Assembly: GCF_900102675.1 (NCBI RefSeq)
Contig: NZ_FMYX01000010.1
Location: 1 to 64,000, forward strand
Length of the DNA stretch: 64,000 bases
Source of the DNA: Pseudomonas guariconensis
Lineage (GTDB): Bacteria > Pseudomonadota > Gammaproteobacteria > Pseudomonadales > Pseudomonadaceae
Direction of reading: 5' to 3'
Positions 26,823 through 36,398 of the stretch are shown one piece after another. The notes below the pieces were generated by a model. The model saw only the letters and a program-made list of their open reading frames with translations, did no database searches and was not told the DNA's origin. Position 1 is the first letter of the stretch; every line of letters starts with the position of its first letter. Both the position numbers and the translations under genes were made by a program.

Positions 26823-28469
26823 TCAGGCGCTGGCGTGTGAAGCCTGCGCGGCTTGTTGTAGGGCAATTTCCTGATTACGCAGGATGAAGCGTTGCAGCTT
26901 GCCGCTCGGCGTCTTGGGCAGCTCGCTGACGAATTCGATTTCCCTCGGGTAGGCATGGGCGTACAGACGCTGACGCACATGCTGGCGCAGGGCTTCCTCC
27001 AGTTCGGCGCTGCCTTCGAACCCCTTGGCCAGCACCACGAATGCCTTGATCAGTTCGGTACGTTCCGGATCGGGTTTGCCGATCACCGCAGCCTCGATCA
27101 CCGCTGGATGTTCGATCAGCGCACTCTCCACGTCGAACGGCCCGACCCGGTAGCCTGAGGTGGTGATCACATCGTCACTGCGACCGACAAAGCTGATGCT
27201 GCCATCGGCATTGAGCTCGACGGTGTCACCGCTCAGGTAGTACTTGCCGACGAAGGCCTTGGTCGGCAACCCGTGGTAGCCCCCGAACCAGCATAGCGGC
27301 GACTGTTCGCGATCGACGGCGAGGATGCCGGGCTGTCCGGACGGCAACTCGTTGCCCTGCTCGTTCAGCACCACGATGCGGTGGCCGGGGATGGCGAAGC
27401 CGGCCGAGCCTGGGTGGACGGTATGCTTGAGCGCGTGGTGGTTGCACAGCACCATGCCGAGCTCGGTCTGGCCGTAATGGTCGTGGATGGTCACGCCCAG
27501 CTCGTCCGCGAACCAGCGAATGACCTCCGGGTTCAGCGGCTCGCCGGCACTGCTGACCACCCGCAGACGACCTTTGATCGGTGCCGAGAAATCGCTGCCG
27601 GCGGCTATCAGCAGCCGATAAGCAGTCGGTGAGCCGGCCAGGTTGGTGATGCCGTGCTTGTCGATCATCCGTGCGCAGCTCTCGACGCTGAACGGGCCGT
27701 CGTAAAAGGTGGTGGCGTGCCCCAAGGCCAACGGGCCGGTGACGGCGTAGTAAAGACCATAGGCCCAGCCCGGGTCCGCCAGGTTCCAGAAGTTGTCGTC
27801 CGGGCGCAGATCGATGGCATCGCGCATGTAGCCTTGGAAGGCGACGATGGCCCGCAACGGCACCTCCAGTGGCTTGGCCGGCCCGGTGGTGCCGGAGGTG
27901 AACATCAGCAGGAAGGGGTCGTCCCCAGTACGCCACACAGGCTCGCATTCGTTGGGGGCAGCGTTGAGCTCGGTATGAAAATCCAGCTCACCGGCCGCCG
28001 CGCCCACCGTGATGATCGTCGGGCAATCCGCGACATCGTTGAGCTTGGGCCGGTTGTTGCGCTCGGTGACCACCACACGGGCGTGGGACCGCTCCAGGCG
28101 ATGCTCGATCGCCTTGGGACCGAAGGCGGTGAATAGCGGCTGGTAGACCGCCCCCAGACGCCAGGTGGCGAGAATGCTCACCAACAACTCAGGGGTGCGT
28201 GGCATCAGGCCGGCGACCCGGTCACCGGCGCCGACGCCTTGAGCCTTCAAGACATTGGCAAAGCGCTTGGCCAGGGCCTGCAGTTGGTCGAAGCTGTAGA
28301 CCGCGCCATTACCGTCGCGATCCTCCCAGATCAACGCAGGCCGATCGCTGCCCACATGGCGGTCGCAGCATTCGACACAGGCATTCAGGGCCTGCAGGTT
28401 GCCCTGCAACGCAGCCTGGACAGCCTGGGTGTAATCGAACGAACGGGCGGCTTCGGCGTAGTCACGCAT
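26823..28469 (-). CDS. AMP-forming acyl-CoA synthetase
   Basis: A 548-residue adenylate-forming enzyme: FTSGTTGPAKPLEV (phosphate-binding loop, about 190), YGQTELG (about 335), GYRVGPFDVESALI and the C-terminal catalytic lysine in PKTPSGKLQRFILR. It activates a short- or medium-chain acid to acyl-CoA. It is the first gene of the operon, preceded by AGGAGT at good spacing. Its P. putida counterpart (PP_2213, recalled) is an acyl-CoA synthetase of unproven substrate; butyrate, valerate and methyl-branched acids are plausible. Confidence 0.9.
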   Translation of the reverse strand: MRDYAEAARSFDYTQAVQAALQGNLQALNACVECCDRHVGSDRPALIWEDRDGNGAVYSFDQLQALAKRFANVLKAQGVGAGDRVAGLMPRTPELLVSILATWRLGAVYQPLFTAFGPKAIEHRLERSHARVVVTERNNRPKLNDVADCPTIITVGAAAGELDFHTELNAAPNECEPVWRTGDDPFLLMFTSGTTGPAKPLEVPLRAIVAFQGYMRDAIDLRPDDNFWNLADPGWAYGLYYAVTGPLALGHATTFYDGPFSVESCARMIDKHGITNLAGSPTAYRLLIAAGSDFSAPIKGRLRVVSSAGEPLNPEVIRWFADELGVTIHDHYGQTELGMVLCNHHALKHTVHPGSAGFAIPGHRIVVLNEQGNELPSGQPGILAVDREQSPLCWFGGYHGLPTKAFVGKYYLSGDTVELNADGSISFVGRSDDVITTSGYRVGPFDVESALIEHPAVIEAAVIGKPDPERTELIKAFVVLAKGFEGSAELEEALRQHVRQRLYAHAYPREIEFVSELPKTPSGKLQRFILRNQEIALQQAAQASHASA

Positions 28470-28590
28470 CGTCAGACTCCTGGTTATTGTTGTTGGAGTG
28501 GACCCTTTGTCTGACGATGTTCGCGCCGGTCACCCAGGCCGGCAATGGCCAAAGCTGTCAATCTGGATGACCGGTTTGGCCGTTGTCATC

Positions 28591-31500
28591 TCACGCCTGA
28601 TCGAGGGCCTGCGACTCGAGGATTTCGCAGGTCAACAGCTCGACCCTCTTCTGCACCGCCGCCTCTCGCGCCTTCTGCAAACGCGCCCATCGCTCGGTGT
28701 ACTCCTGGCTGGAGAGCCCTGTGCGGGCGTCGTCCAGTTCCGAGCCTTGCGCCTCGAAAGACGCGCCAAGATCGGCAAAGGCCGCCGGATGGCGGGCTTG
28801 CACGTAGTCGCGCCAGAACTGCCTCCCCCCCAGGCTCTCGGCCAGCGCTTGATTGGTTTGCGCAGCCTGCACGGTGCGCAAGGCCTCTTGCAACTGTGCT
28901 TCGCTGACGTTGGCCAGGTTCGTGAAGCGCATCGTGCGCGGCTGGAAAGGCAAGTCCAGGGTCTGGGCCAGGCGCACCCGGTAGAACAGATCGATCTCGA
29001 CGGCATCGACGGCCCGCCCGGCAGCCACCCGCTGGGCAATGTCCCGGGAGGCGAAACGCTGCACCTGATCCAGGCGGAACAACTTGCGGCCCAGCTCCAG
29101 CAGCGCTTCGCCTGCGTCTTCAATACCCGTTCGATTTTCCACCTCGACCACCTGCCGGTGCACCAGCAGGTCACTGAACTGACGGGCAACGCTGTCGCTG
29201 CAGGTGCGCGGCTGATTGGCCCACGCATACAAACCGTCGCGCAGGGACGGGTTGTCGGCCAGGAACCCAATGAGTTCCCAGACTTGCTCGGCCAGATCCG
29301 CTGGCGTGCGTTGGTAATCCGATGTGCGTCGCAGTTCGCCCAATAGTTCGAACAGGCCGTTGCTTTCGGGTGTCGCGGCAAGGCTGTCCCATTGCGCCTG
29401 TCGAGCCTCGCGCAGATCGGCCTGGCCATCGTGCAGCCACCGGTCACGGGTTGTGATTGCTTCCACAACCTCGATGTCCAGCGGGTCATGGGGCAAATGG
29501 TCGATATCCAGCGCAACCAGGCGAGCCAATTCCCAAGACGGCAGCGGATTGCCCTCGATGATGAACGCCATCCGATGCGCCAAAGGCATGTGCAGCGTCT
29601 CGGTCGGAACACTGGCGATCAGGTTGTCACGCAGATCCACGTATGTGAGCCGTTCGCACAACTCGAGGCCCGACGGCCAGGTAGCCAGGCTGCATCGGCG
29701 CAGGCGTAGCTGATCCAGCCTTGGGAGATGGTTCCAGCGCATCTCCTGCGCCCCCAGTGGATTGAAGCTCAGGTCCAGCACCTGAAGCTCGGGCAATGTC
29801 GTGAGAATAGCGATGCCGGCGGCATCGAGCCGAATGCCGTTGCGCGCCAGCTGCAGGCTGCGCAGTTCGGACAGATATCCCAAGCCTTGGGGCACACGGC
29901 GCAGGCGGTTGTCCGCCAGGTTCAATCGCCGTACGGAACCGAAGCAGCGCAGGAACGGCGTAGGCACCTGCTCAAGATCCATGCTCGACAGTGACAGTTC
30001 CGTTACGTGCGCGAACTCGACCTCCGTGGGTATCTCAGGCAGGACCTGCGACGCGAAACCGCTCAGGTCCAAGCGCATGCCTTGTGGCTGCCCGTCTTCC
30101 CCGGTCACCGACTCCCCCTGCAGCCGCCAGCATTGGCGCAACCGCTGGCCCAGGTGTTGGCGCAGCGTGCGCCTGGATGCGCTCCCTTCAGCCGACACCC
30201 ATAGGTTGAGCGCCTCGTCGAGCTGGGCATATTGGCTCTCCTGGACCAGCAACACTTCGAACGGCGAACCCGGTAAGCTGAGCAATTGCGCGAGAAATGC
30301 TTCCACCCGCTCGTCATCGAACTGCGGGTACAGGCTGCGAATACGTATCCGCAAGGTGTCCGCCGCACGCTGACGCACCGCGCCACGGCCACTGAGTGGA
30401 TAGCCGAGCCGGCCATCGGTCAGGCGTCGGGGCAGATTGAGCGACGCTGCATGCTCCGGCCAGCTGAGCAGTTGCAACAGTGCCTTGCGCGTCGTCGGCA
30501 GTCGACCTTGAACCAGCAAACGCAACGCCTGTGGCACATCGCCGGCTGCCAAGCCCAACCGAGTGGCCTGCTCGGACGTCAGCGCGGCGCTGACCGCCTC
30601 GAAGATCCCGCCCGGCTCGGCGACGTCTGTTTCCAGCTCACGCCCATGGTAGTCATAGAGACGGAACCGGCCTTCCTTGCGCACCAGCAACGTTCGGGCC
30701 TCGTCACGCCTGGCCGTGGGCGCGATCACCGCCAGACGCGGGCCGGTGTCCGAACCTTCACGCAGCTCCAGGTTCACCTCTTGTGGCCAGTTGGGCACAC
30801 GCGACAGCACGGCCAACACCAGTTCACCACACAGGTTGCTGTCGGCATGGGACAGGTAGACCCCTTCCAAGGCGCGCGCCAATCGAGCGTGCTGACTGAG
30901 CACGCGCGCCCTGCGCGCGAGCGCCAGAGGTATTCGGGACTCGGCCAACGCCAGGCTACGCTGCGCCGCGGACACATCGCTGATCGCGTCCTGAGCATAG
31001 GCCTCCGGTAATCCGGGAAAATCCCGCTTCAGCAGGGTGCGCAACGCATCGTCGGCCAGGGTCTCCTGGCTCAGGTGCTGGAGCAGTTGCTCGCGTAGCA
31101 GCGCCTGGTCACCCAGCAATTTTTCACGTCGGGCCGTCGGGCTCAGCGTCTGCAGTTCAGGTCGGGCATCGCACCATGCCTGGATCTGCGCCTCGCCCTC
31201 GGTGCCGGCGACCAGGTGATCGAAGAACGCCTCGATTCGTCCATGGGCCTCGAAACGCCGCAAGGTGCTGCGCAGTTGCACTGGCAATGGGCGGTTCTCC
31301 ACCAGTAACGCGCGCAACTGGGTTTGGTCCATCACCGCGATGCGCAGAATCTGCTCGGCATGCTCGGCGTCCAGGGGCTCGGGCATCGGCCACAAGGTAT
31401 CGAGCATTTGGGCGCTGTCGCTCCACTCCAGCGGGTTGTCCTGGCGCAGACGCCAGCAGCGCTCGCCATTGGTCTCGACGATTGGACCAAACGCGTCCTG

Positions 31501-33078
31501 GCGCTCAGGATGACGCAGACGCCAGGGGCCGTCCGATACCGGCCGGTGTACTTCGTAGTAGCGTTGCCCCCGGCGCAGCCAGCGCCGCTCGCCCGTGCCA
31601 CAGAGCCCATCCGGCGCAGGCTGGGGGTCGGCCGGCGAACACGCATAGACACTCAAGTCGTTGTTCCAGAGCCGAGCCGTGCTGCCATCGACCGTCACCG
31701 GTTCCAGCGCATCGACGAACGCGCTGCGCTCAAACCCACTGGCCACGGCCTGGGCGCCGGTGGCCACCACGCCGGCCACCGCCAGGTTCTCTGCAACACC
31801 CAGCATATGATCAAGCGCCTCGTGCTGATGGCCGCGCTGCCAGTCCACTGCCCCCTCGAACACATGAGCCAATGTCTGCATGACGAACTGCCCCAGCAGC
31901 ACGGCCCCGACAGTAGGCACGAACAACCCGGCCAGATTGGCCAAGCCAAGCCCCGCGTCCTTCCAAGCCTGCAGCCTGGACTTGCTGGCCTGGTGGTCCA
32001 CTTCGGCGGTCGGTACCAACAGCAGGCGGGCATCGGCTTTCAGGCGCTCAACCTCGCGCTGCACAAGGCCATCGAATACATCGCCAGTCACCGGTTCGCC
32101 TTCGATCTGCAGATCAGGCTGGGTATCGGCCAGGCGCAGTTTGAGCAGTGCCAGCCATTCTGGCCGCTGGCCGAGCGCGATTCGCTGGCCGAACGATTGT
32201 TGATACTCCGGCCGCTTGAGTGACTCAACCAGGGCCTGGTTCAAGGCCGAGCGGGAAGAATAATGGCGCACGGCATGCTCCGGATCCCCTCCCAGGTAGA
32301 GCACCTGCCCCACATCCTCACCTTCACTGTCGCGCAGTTGCACCAGCAACCCATCCACCAAAGGCTGCCCGAGTACCGTCAGCAAGCCGGGATAGGCGAG
32401 TGTCTGCCCGCCCTGCTCGCTGCCAGCATCCACCACCCGCTCCAAGGCCGCCTGCGCGCTGCTGTCCAGCCGTCCTTCCAGCCCAGCGACAGCGGCCGCA
32501 AGCTTCAGACCTGCGCGCTTTTCGCCAGCCAAGGCGGTGCAAGTGGACGGGTCGAATACCTTGTTCAGCAAAGCCTGATAGCCAGCACCGGCGTCCAGTG
32601 CGCGGCATTGCCGGACCAGCTCGGTCAGGTCAGGTGTCAGCACGGTGTCTTTGCCTTCGGCCACCAAACCACTGCCGTCGTAGAACCGGGCGCCCTCGGT
32701 GAAGTTCTGCATCAGTCTCAGCAGACCGGGATGGCGACGCTCATCGGGCGTGTAATCCAGCCAACCGGTGCTCAATGGAACCTGCAGACTGGGCAGGATC
32801 TCGCGCCATTGCAGCGTATCGGGGGCCGGCGTGGTGGGCAGCAGCGGGCGCAGTTTTTCCTCCGCATACGCCTTGAGCCCGACCAGGGCTTCGGTCGCCT
32901 TGCTCACCTTGGCCTGGCTGGCCTTCAGTGCCTTGTAATGCGTCCGAAGCGCGCTGATCTGCCCAGGCGTGCCCTGCTCCAGCCAAGCAGGCAATCGCTT
33001 GATGATGAAGTCATCGGTAGCCGTGGCCAGCTTGGCTTTTTTTGCCGCATCCAGGGGTAGCTTGTCGCGCTTTGTCAT
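28591..33078 (-). CDS. Giant LRR protein with NEL-type E3 ubiquitin ligase domain
   Basis: A 1495-residue intact protein. N-terminal part resembles the dermonecrotic-toxin-like N-terminus, with Trp- and Leu-rich globular sequence. Two hydrophobic segments lie at about 370-450 (GLGLANLAGLFVPTVGAVLL and MLGVAENLAVAGVVATGAQA). Leucine-rich repeats span about 1020-1160 (VRRLNLADNRLRRVPQGLG and LQVLDLSFNPLG). The last 330 residues look like a NEL domain with the catalytic Cys1293 in TCSDSV, the C-x-D pattern of IpaH/SspH ubiquitin ligases. Such ligases modify host proteins after type III secretion. No signal peptide is visible. It lies 121 bases upstream of the acyl-CoA synthetase gene on the same strand and 69 bases after the AraC gene. 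The target is unknown; the host may be a eukaryote or predator. Confidence 0.75.
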   Translation of the reverse strand: MTKRDKLPLDAAKKAKLATATDDFIIKRLPAWLEQGTPGQISALRTHYKALKASQAKVSKATEALVGLKAYAEEKLRPLLPTTPAPDTLQWREILPSLQVPLSTGWLDYTPDERRHPGLLRLMQNFTEGARFYDGSGLVAEGKDTVLTPDLTELVRQCRALDAGAGYQALLNKVFDPSTCTALAGEKRAGLKLAAAVAGLEGRLDSSAQAALERVVDAGSEQGGQTLAYPGLLTVLGQPLVDGLLVQLRDSEGEDVGQVLYLGGDPEHAVRHYSSRSALNQALVESLKRPEYQQSFGQRIALGQRPEWLALLKLRLADTQPDLQIEGEPVTGDVFDGLVQREVERLKADARLLLVPTAEVDHQASKSRLQAWKDAGLGLANLAGLFVPTVGAVLLGQFVMQTLAHVFEGAVDWQRGHQHEALDHMLGVAENLAVAGVVATGAQAVASGFERSAFVDALEPVTVDGSTARLWNNDLSVYACSPADPQPAPDGLCGTGERRWLRRGQRYYEVHRPVSDGPWRLRHPERQDAFGPIVETNGERCWRLRQDNPLEWSDSAQMLDTLWPMPEPLDAEHAEQILRIAVMDQTQLRALLVENRPLPVQLRSTLRRFEAHGRIEAFFDHLVAGTEGEAQIQAWCDARPELQTLSPTARREKLLGDQALLREQLLQHLSQETLADDALRTLLKRDFPGLPEAYAQDAISDVSAAQRSLALAESRIPLALARRARVLSQHARLARALEGVYLSHADSNLCGELVLAVLSRVPNWPQEVNLELREGSDTGPRLAVIAPTARRDEARTLLVRKEGRFRLYDYHGRELETDVAEPGGIFEAVSAALTSEQATRLGLAAGDVPQALRLLVQGRLPTTRKALLQLLSWPEHAASLNLPRRLTDGRLGYPLSGRGAVRQRAADTLRIRIRSLYPQFDDERVEAFLAQLLSLPGSPFEVLLVQESQYAQLDEALNLWVSAEGSASRRTLRQHLGQRLRQCWRLQGESVTGEDGQPQGMRLDLSGFASQVLPEIPTEVEFAHVTELSLSSMDLEQVPTPFLRCFGSVRRLNLADNRLRRVPQGLGYLSELRSLQLARNGIRLDAAGIAILTTLPELQVLDLSFNPLGAQEMRWNHLPRLDQLRLRRCSLATWPSGLELCERLTYVDLRDNLIASVPTETLHMPLAHRMAFIIEGNPLPSWELARLVALDIDHLPHDPLDIEVVEAITTRDRWLHDGQADLREARQAQWDSLAATPESNGLFELLGELRRTSDYQRTPADLAEQVWELIGFLADNPSLRDGLYAWANQPRTCSDSVARQFSDLLVHRQVVEVENRTGIEDAGEALLELGRKLFRLDQVQRFASRDIAQRVAAGRAVDAVEIDLFYRVRLAQTLDLPFQPRTMRFTNLANVSEAQLQEALRTVQAAQTNQALAESLGGRQFWRDYVQARHPAAFADLGASFEAQGSELDDARTGLSSQEYTERWARLQKAREAAVQKRVELLTCEILESQALDQA

Positions 33079-33147
33079 GGTGAACCCTTCGTGTCGAAAG
33101 GCGCCACCTTGGCGACAGGCCGTCTCGCGCGGCAGACGGAAATCCGC

Positions 33148-34179
33148 CTAGGGCAGTGCCTTGGCCGGGCCGGACGTTCCGCTCAGCTCGCGGTAGTGCC
33201 CTGGGTTGCACCCAAACCATTTACGAAACGCCTTGTAGAAGGAGCTGCTGTCAGCGAACCCCAGACGTTCGGCGATAGTGCCCAGCCCTACCTCACAATC
33301 GGCCAGCCATTGGATCGCCAATTGGCGCCTTACGCTGTCCTTGAGGCCCTGGTAGGTTTGGCCTTCTTCGGCCAGACGACGGCGCAGCGTCGATGCAGAC
33401 AGGCACAGCTGGCGTGCCAGCGTTTCGGCATCCGGCCAGGAGGCCGGGTCCAAGACCAGCAGGTCGTGGCGAATGCGCCGTGCCAGGCTGGCCGGATCGC
33501 GGTACTTGACGAGGATGTTGCCCGGCGCTTCGGCCAGAAAACGCTGCAGTTCCTCTGCTGTGCGCTTGAGCGGTACATCCAGGCAGTCGGCGGCGATGAT
33601 CATGCGCGTGCGGGGTCGGTCGAACTGCAGGTTTTCCGAGAACATCACCCGATAATCGTCGCAAAACGGCGGCTCGGCACAGCGCAAATCGACGGCCAGG
33701 ATCGGGATGCGTCGCCCGGCCAGCCAGCAGGCCACGCCGTGTACGATCATCCAGAAGGTGAAGTAGGTAAAGGCGCGGCGCGGTGTCTCCCGCGGCTCGT
33801 TGATGACGATTTCGGCCAGGCTCTGCTGGCGCACCAGGCTCGGCTGCAGGTCCTCGAGCATCAACGACAGAAACGCCAGGGCAGTTTCCAGCCCTGCACC
33901 GAGGGTGGGTTGGGCCATGCTGGCCCGGCACAGGAACGCCAGGCTGCCACTGCGCAGGCCGCGCGGGTCCATGGCGAAGAATTCGTCATTGCAACGGCGC
34001 GCCAGCAGGCGCCAGAGCCGGGCGTAGGCTTCTGCACTGACCCGTGCCTGGGGCAGGTCGAGCTCGCTGGCGTCGATGCCAGCACGGGCCAGCAAGGGCG
34101 CGTCAGCCTGCCCGGCCGGGCAGGTCTGCAACAGCGCCTCGCGCACCAGTTGCATGGAAATGGTGTCTTTCTCGCTCAT
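33148..34179 (-). CDS. AraC-family transcriptional regulator (arabinose-binding-domain type)
   Basis: A 343-residue regulator. The C-terminal AraC helix-turn-helix (about 235-335) shows LARQLCLSASTLRRRLAEEGQTYQGLKDSVRRQ and IAERLGFADSSSFYKAFRKWFG. The N-terminal two thirds match the arabinose-binding-like domain of OruR-type regulators (about 20-205). It probably activates a nearby catabolic operon, most likely the acyl-CoA genes downstream on the same strand, although a large effector-like gene now lies between them. ATG at 34179 is used. Confidence 0.82.
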   Translation of the reverse strand: MSEKDTISMQLVREALLQTCPAGQADAPLLARAGIDASELDLPQARVSAEAYARLWRLLARRCNDEFFAMDPRGLRSGSLAFLCRASMAQPTLGAGLETALAFLSLMLEDLQPSLVRQQSLAEIVINEPRETPRRAFTYFTFWMIVHGVACWLAGRRIPILAVDLRCAEPPFCDDYRVMFSENLQFDRPRTRMIIAADCLDVPLKRTAEELQRFLAEAPGNILVKYRDPASLARRIRHDLLVLDPASWPDAETLARQLCLSASTLRRRLAEEGQTYQGLKDSVRRQLAIQWLADCEVGLGTIAERLGFADSSSFYKAFRKWFGCNPGHYRELSGTSGPAKALP

Positions 34180-34277
34180 TGGCCATCCAGCGCCTGTGTT
34201 GTTTCAGCCGGCCATCTTAGGCCCGTGGGGGAAAAACGCCAGCGCCGGGTAGCGGGGCTTGCTGCGTGGCGCTTGCT

Positions 34278-35141
34278 TCAAAGGCTTGCGGCCAACCCCA
34301 GGAACGCCTGGATCAGCCGCAATTCCCGGCGCCGCTCCAGGCAGCCGATCATGTGCCGATTGACCAAGCCTTCCCCGGCCAATGGCCTGGCCACCACCCG
34401 AGGGTCGTGGGCCACCTCCATCGACGAGACGATGCCAAAGCCCAACTCGGCCGCCACCGCCTCGGTGACCGCCTCGCGGCTGTCCAGCTCCAGCAACACC
34501 CGAGGCTGCACCTTGGCCGCGGTGCAGGCCTGGTCGAAGGTGCGGCGGGTCATGGAGCTGGGTTCGCGCAGTACCATGATCTGGCGGTCCAGGTCAGCCA
34601 GAGGCAACTCGCCCTCGCCTGCAGCCCAAGGATGGCTGGCCGGCAACAACACGCACAGCCGCGAGTCCCCCAGGCTTTGCAAGTACAGGCCCTTGCGCGG
34701 CTCGACCTCGGTGAGCACGGCCACGTCGGCGTGCTCGGACAACAGCGCCGCCAAGGTCTCCTGGGCGTTGCCCAGGCGCAGGTTGACGGTGATGCCCGGA
34801 TAGCGCGCCCGCAGCATGCCAAGCATCGGCATCACCCGATGCGGGCCATCGGCCGCGACCTCCAGGCGCCCAGTGAGCAATTGCCGATTGGCCTCGAGCA
34901 TCGCCTGGGCCTCTTCGGCCAGGCTGAACATCGCCCGGGTGATGGCCGCCAGACGCGTGCCCTCCTCGGTCAACTCCACCCGTCGCGCGGTCCGGCGCAA
35001 CAACGTGATCTGGTAGTGCTCCTCCAGCGCCTTGACGTGTCCGGTCACCGCCGGCTGGCTGATGAACAGGCGCGCCGCGGCGCGGGTGAAGCTGCCTTCG
35101 CGGGCCACCGCATCGAAGGCACGCAGTTGGAACAGGTTCAT
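34278..35141 (-). CDS. LysR-family regulator, likely of phnWX
   Basis: A 287-residue LysR protein: N-terminal winged helix (1-65, LRAFDAVAREGSFTRAAARLFISQPAVTGHVKALE) and a two-lobed periplasmic-binding-like effector domain (about 90-280). It is divergent from phnW, with 113 bases between the starts; this is the standard arrangement in which a LysR activator controls its neighbour. In pseudomonads 2-aminoethylphosphonate use is often substrate-induced through such a LysR, independent of phosphate; this role is inferred. The ATG at 35141 is used; the intergenic region is AT-rich with plausible promoter elements. Confidence 0.85.
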   Translation of the reverse strand: MNLFQLRAFDAVAREGSFTRAAARLFISQPAVTGHVKALEEHYQITLLRRTARRVELTEEGTRLAAITRAMFSLAEEAQAMLEANRQLLTGRLEVAADGPHRVMPMLGMLRARYPGITVNLRLGNAQETLAALLSEHADVAVLTEVEPRKGLYLQSLGDSRLCVLLPASHPWAAGEGELPLADLDRQIMVLREPSSMTRRTFDQACTAAKVQPRVLLELDSREAVTEAVAAELGFGIVSSMEVAHDPRVVARPLAGEGLVNRHMIGCLERRRELRLIQAFLGLAASL

Positions 35142-35254
35142 AGCTATCGGCCTTACTTATGGCTGGCATAACGACAAACAATTTGATTGATAACTCGGCA
35201 AATTGCAATTTAGGCCCCGTAAGTTTCAGCCCACCGCTTGTGAGGAATACCGGA

Positions 35255-36361
35255 ATGAGCAACGCCCCGATCCTGCTGACCCCTGGCCCATTGACCACCT
35301 CGTCCCGCACCCGCCAAGCCATGCTGGTGGACTGGGGCTCCTGGGACCGCGACTTCAACCAGCTGACCGCCAGCCTGTGCGAGCAACTGCTGGCCATCGT
35401 CAACGGCGCGGCCACCCACCACTGCGTCCCTCTGCAGGGCAGCGGCACCTTCGCCGTGGAGGCCGCCATCGGCACCCTGGTGCCACGCGACGGCAAAGTG
35501 CTGGTGCTGATCAACGGTGCCTACGGCCAGCGCCTGGCCAAGATCTGCAAGGTCCTGGGCCGTGCCTACAGCACCTTCGAGACCGCCGAAGACCAACCGA
35601 CCACCGCCGCCGATGTCGACCGCCTGCTGGCCGCCGACCCGGCCGTCACCCACGTGGCGCTGATCCACTGCGAAACCAGCACCGGCATCCTCAACCCGCT
35701 GCCCGAGATCGCCCAGGTGGTCAAACGCCACGGCAAGCGCCTGATCATCGACGCCATGAGTTCCTTCGGCGCCCTGCCGATCGATGCCGCACACGTACCT
35801 TTCGAGGCCCTTATCGCCGCCTCCGGCAAGTGCCTTGAAGGCGTACCGGGGATGGGCTTCGTCTTCGCCGAGAAAAACGCCCTGGCCGCCTCCGAAGGCA
35901 ACTGCCACTCCCTGGCCATGGACCTGCAAGACCAGCAGGCGTACATGGCCAAGACCGGCCAATGGCGCTTCACCCCGCCCACTCACGTAGTGGCGGCGTT
36001 GCATGAAGCCCTGGTGCAATACAACGAGGAAGGCGGCCTGCCCGCTCGTCACCAACGCTACGCCGACAACTGCAAGACCCTGCTCGAGGGCATGGCCAAG
36101 CTCGGCCTGCGCAGCTTCCTGCCTGCCGAGATCCAGGCGCCGATCATCGTCACCTTCCATGCTCCGCGAGACGCTCGCTACCAGTTCAAGGACTTCTACG
36201 AGCGCGTCAAGGCCAAGGGTTTCATCCTCTATCCGGGCAAGCTGACCCAGGTGGAAACTTTCCGCGTTGGCTGCATCGGCGTGGTGGGTGCCGAGGGCAT
36301 GCAAGCTGCCGTCGATGCCGTAGCCCAGGTGCTGCGGGAAATGGAAGTGCTGGACATCTAA
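35255..36361 (+). CDS. phnW: 2-aminoethylphosphonate--pyruvate transaminase
   Basis: A 368-residue class-V aminotransferase-fold PLP enzyme converting 2-aminoethylphosphonate plus pyruvate to phosphonoacetaldehyde and alanine. Visible features are LLTPGPLTTS at the start, GSGTFAVEAAIG (PLP phosphate contact), DAMSSFGALPID with the PLP aspartate, and the Schiff-base lysine in ASGKCLEGVPGMGF. The ATG at 35255 follows GAGGAATACCGGA. It is followed 37 bases later by phnX, giving a two-step pathway to acetaldehyde and phosphate. Confidence 0.96.
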   Translation: MSNAPILLTPGPLTTSSRTRQAMLVDWGSWDRDFNQLTASLCEQLLAIVNGAATHHCVPLQGSGTFAVEAAIGTLVPRDGKVLVLINGAYGQRLAKICKVLGRAYSTFETAEDQPTTAADVDRLLAADPAVTHVALIHCETSTGILNPLPEIAQVVKRHGKRLIIDAMSSFGALPIDAAHVPFEALIAASGKCLEGVPGMGFVFAEKNALAASEGNCHSLAMDLQDQQAYMAKTGQWRFTPPTHVVAALHEALVQYNEEGGLPARHQRYADNCKTLLEGMAKLGLRSFLPAEIQAPIIVTFHAPRDARYQFKDFYERVKAKGFILYPGKLTQVETFRVGCIGVVGAEGMQAAVDAVAQVLREMEVLDI

Positions 36362-36398
36362 TTCAACGACCGACCCTTTTCTTCAGGAACCCGCGCAC

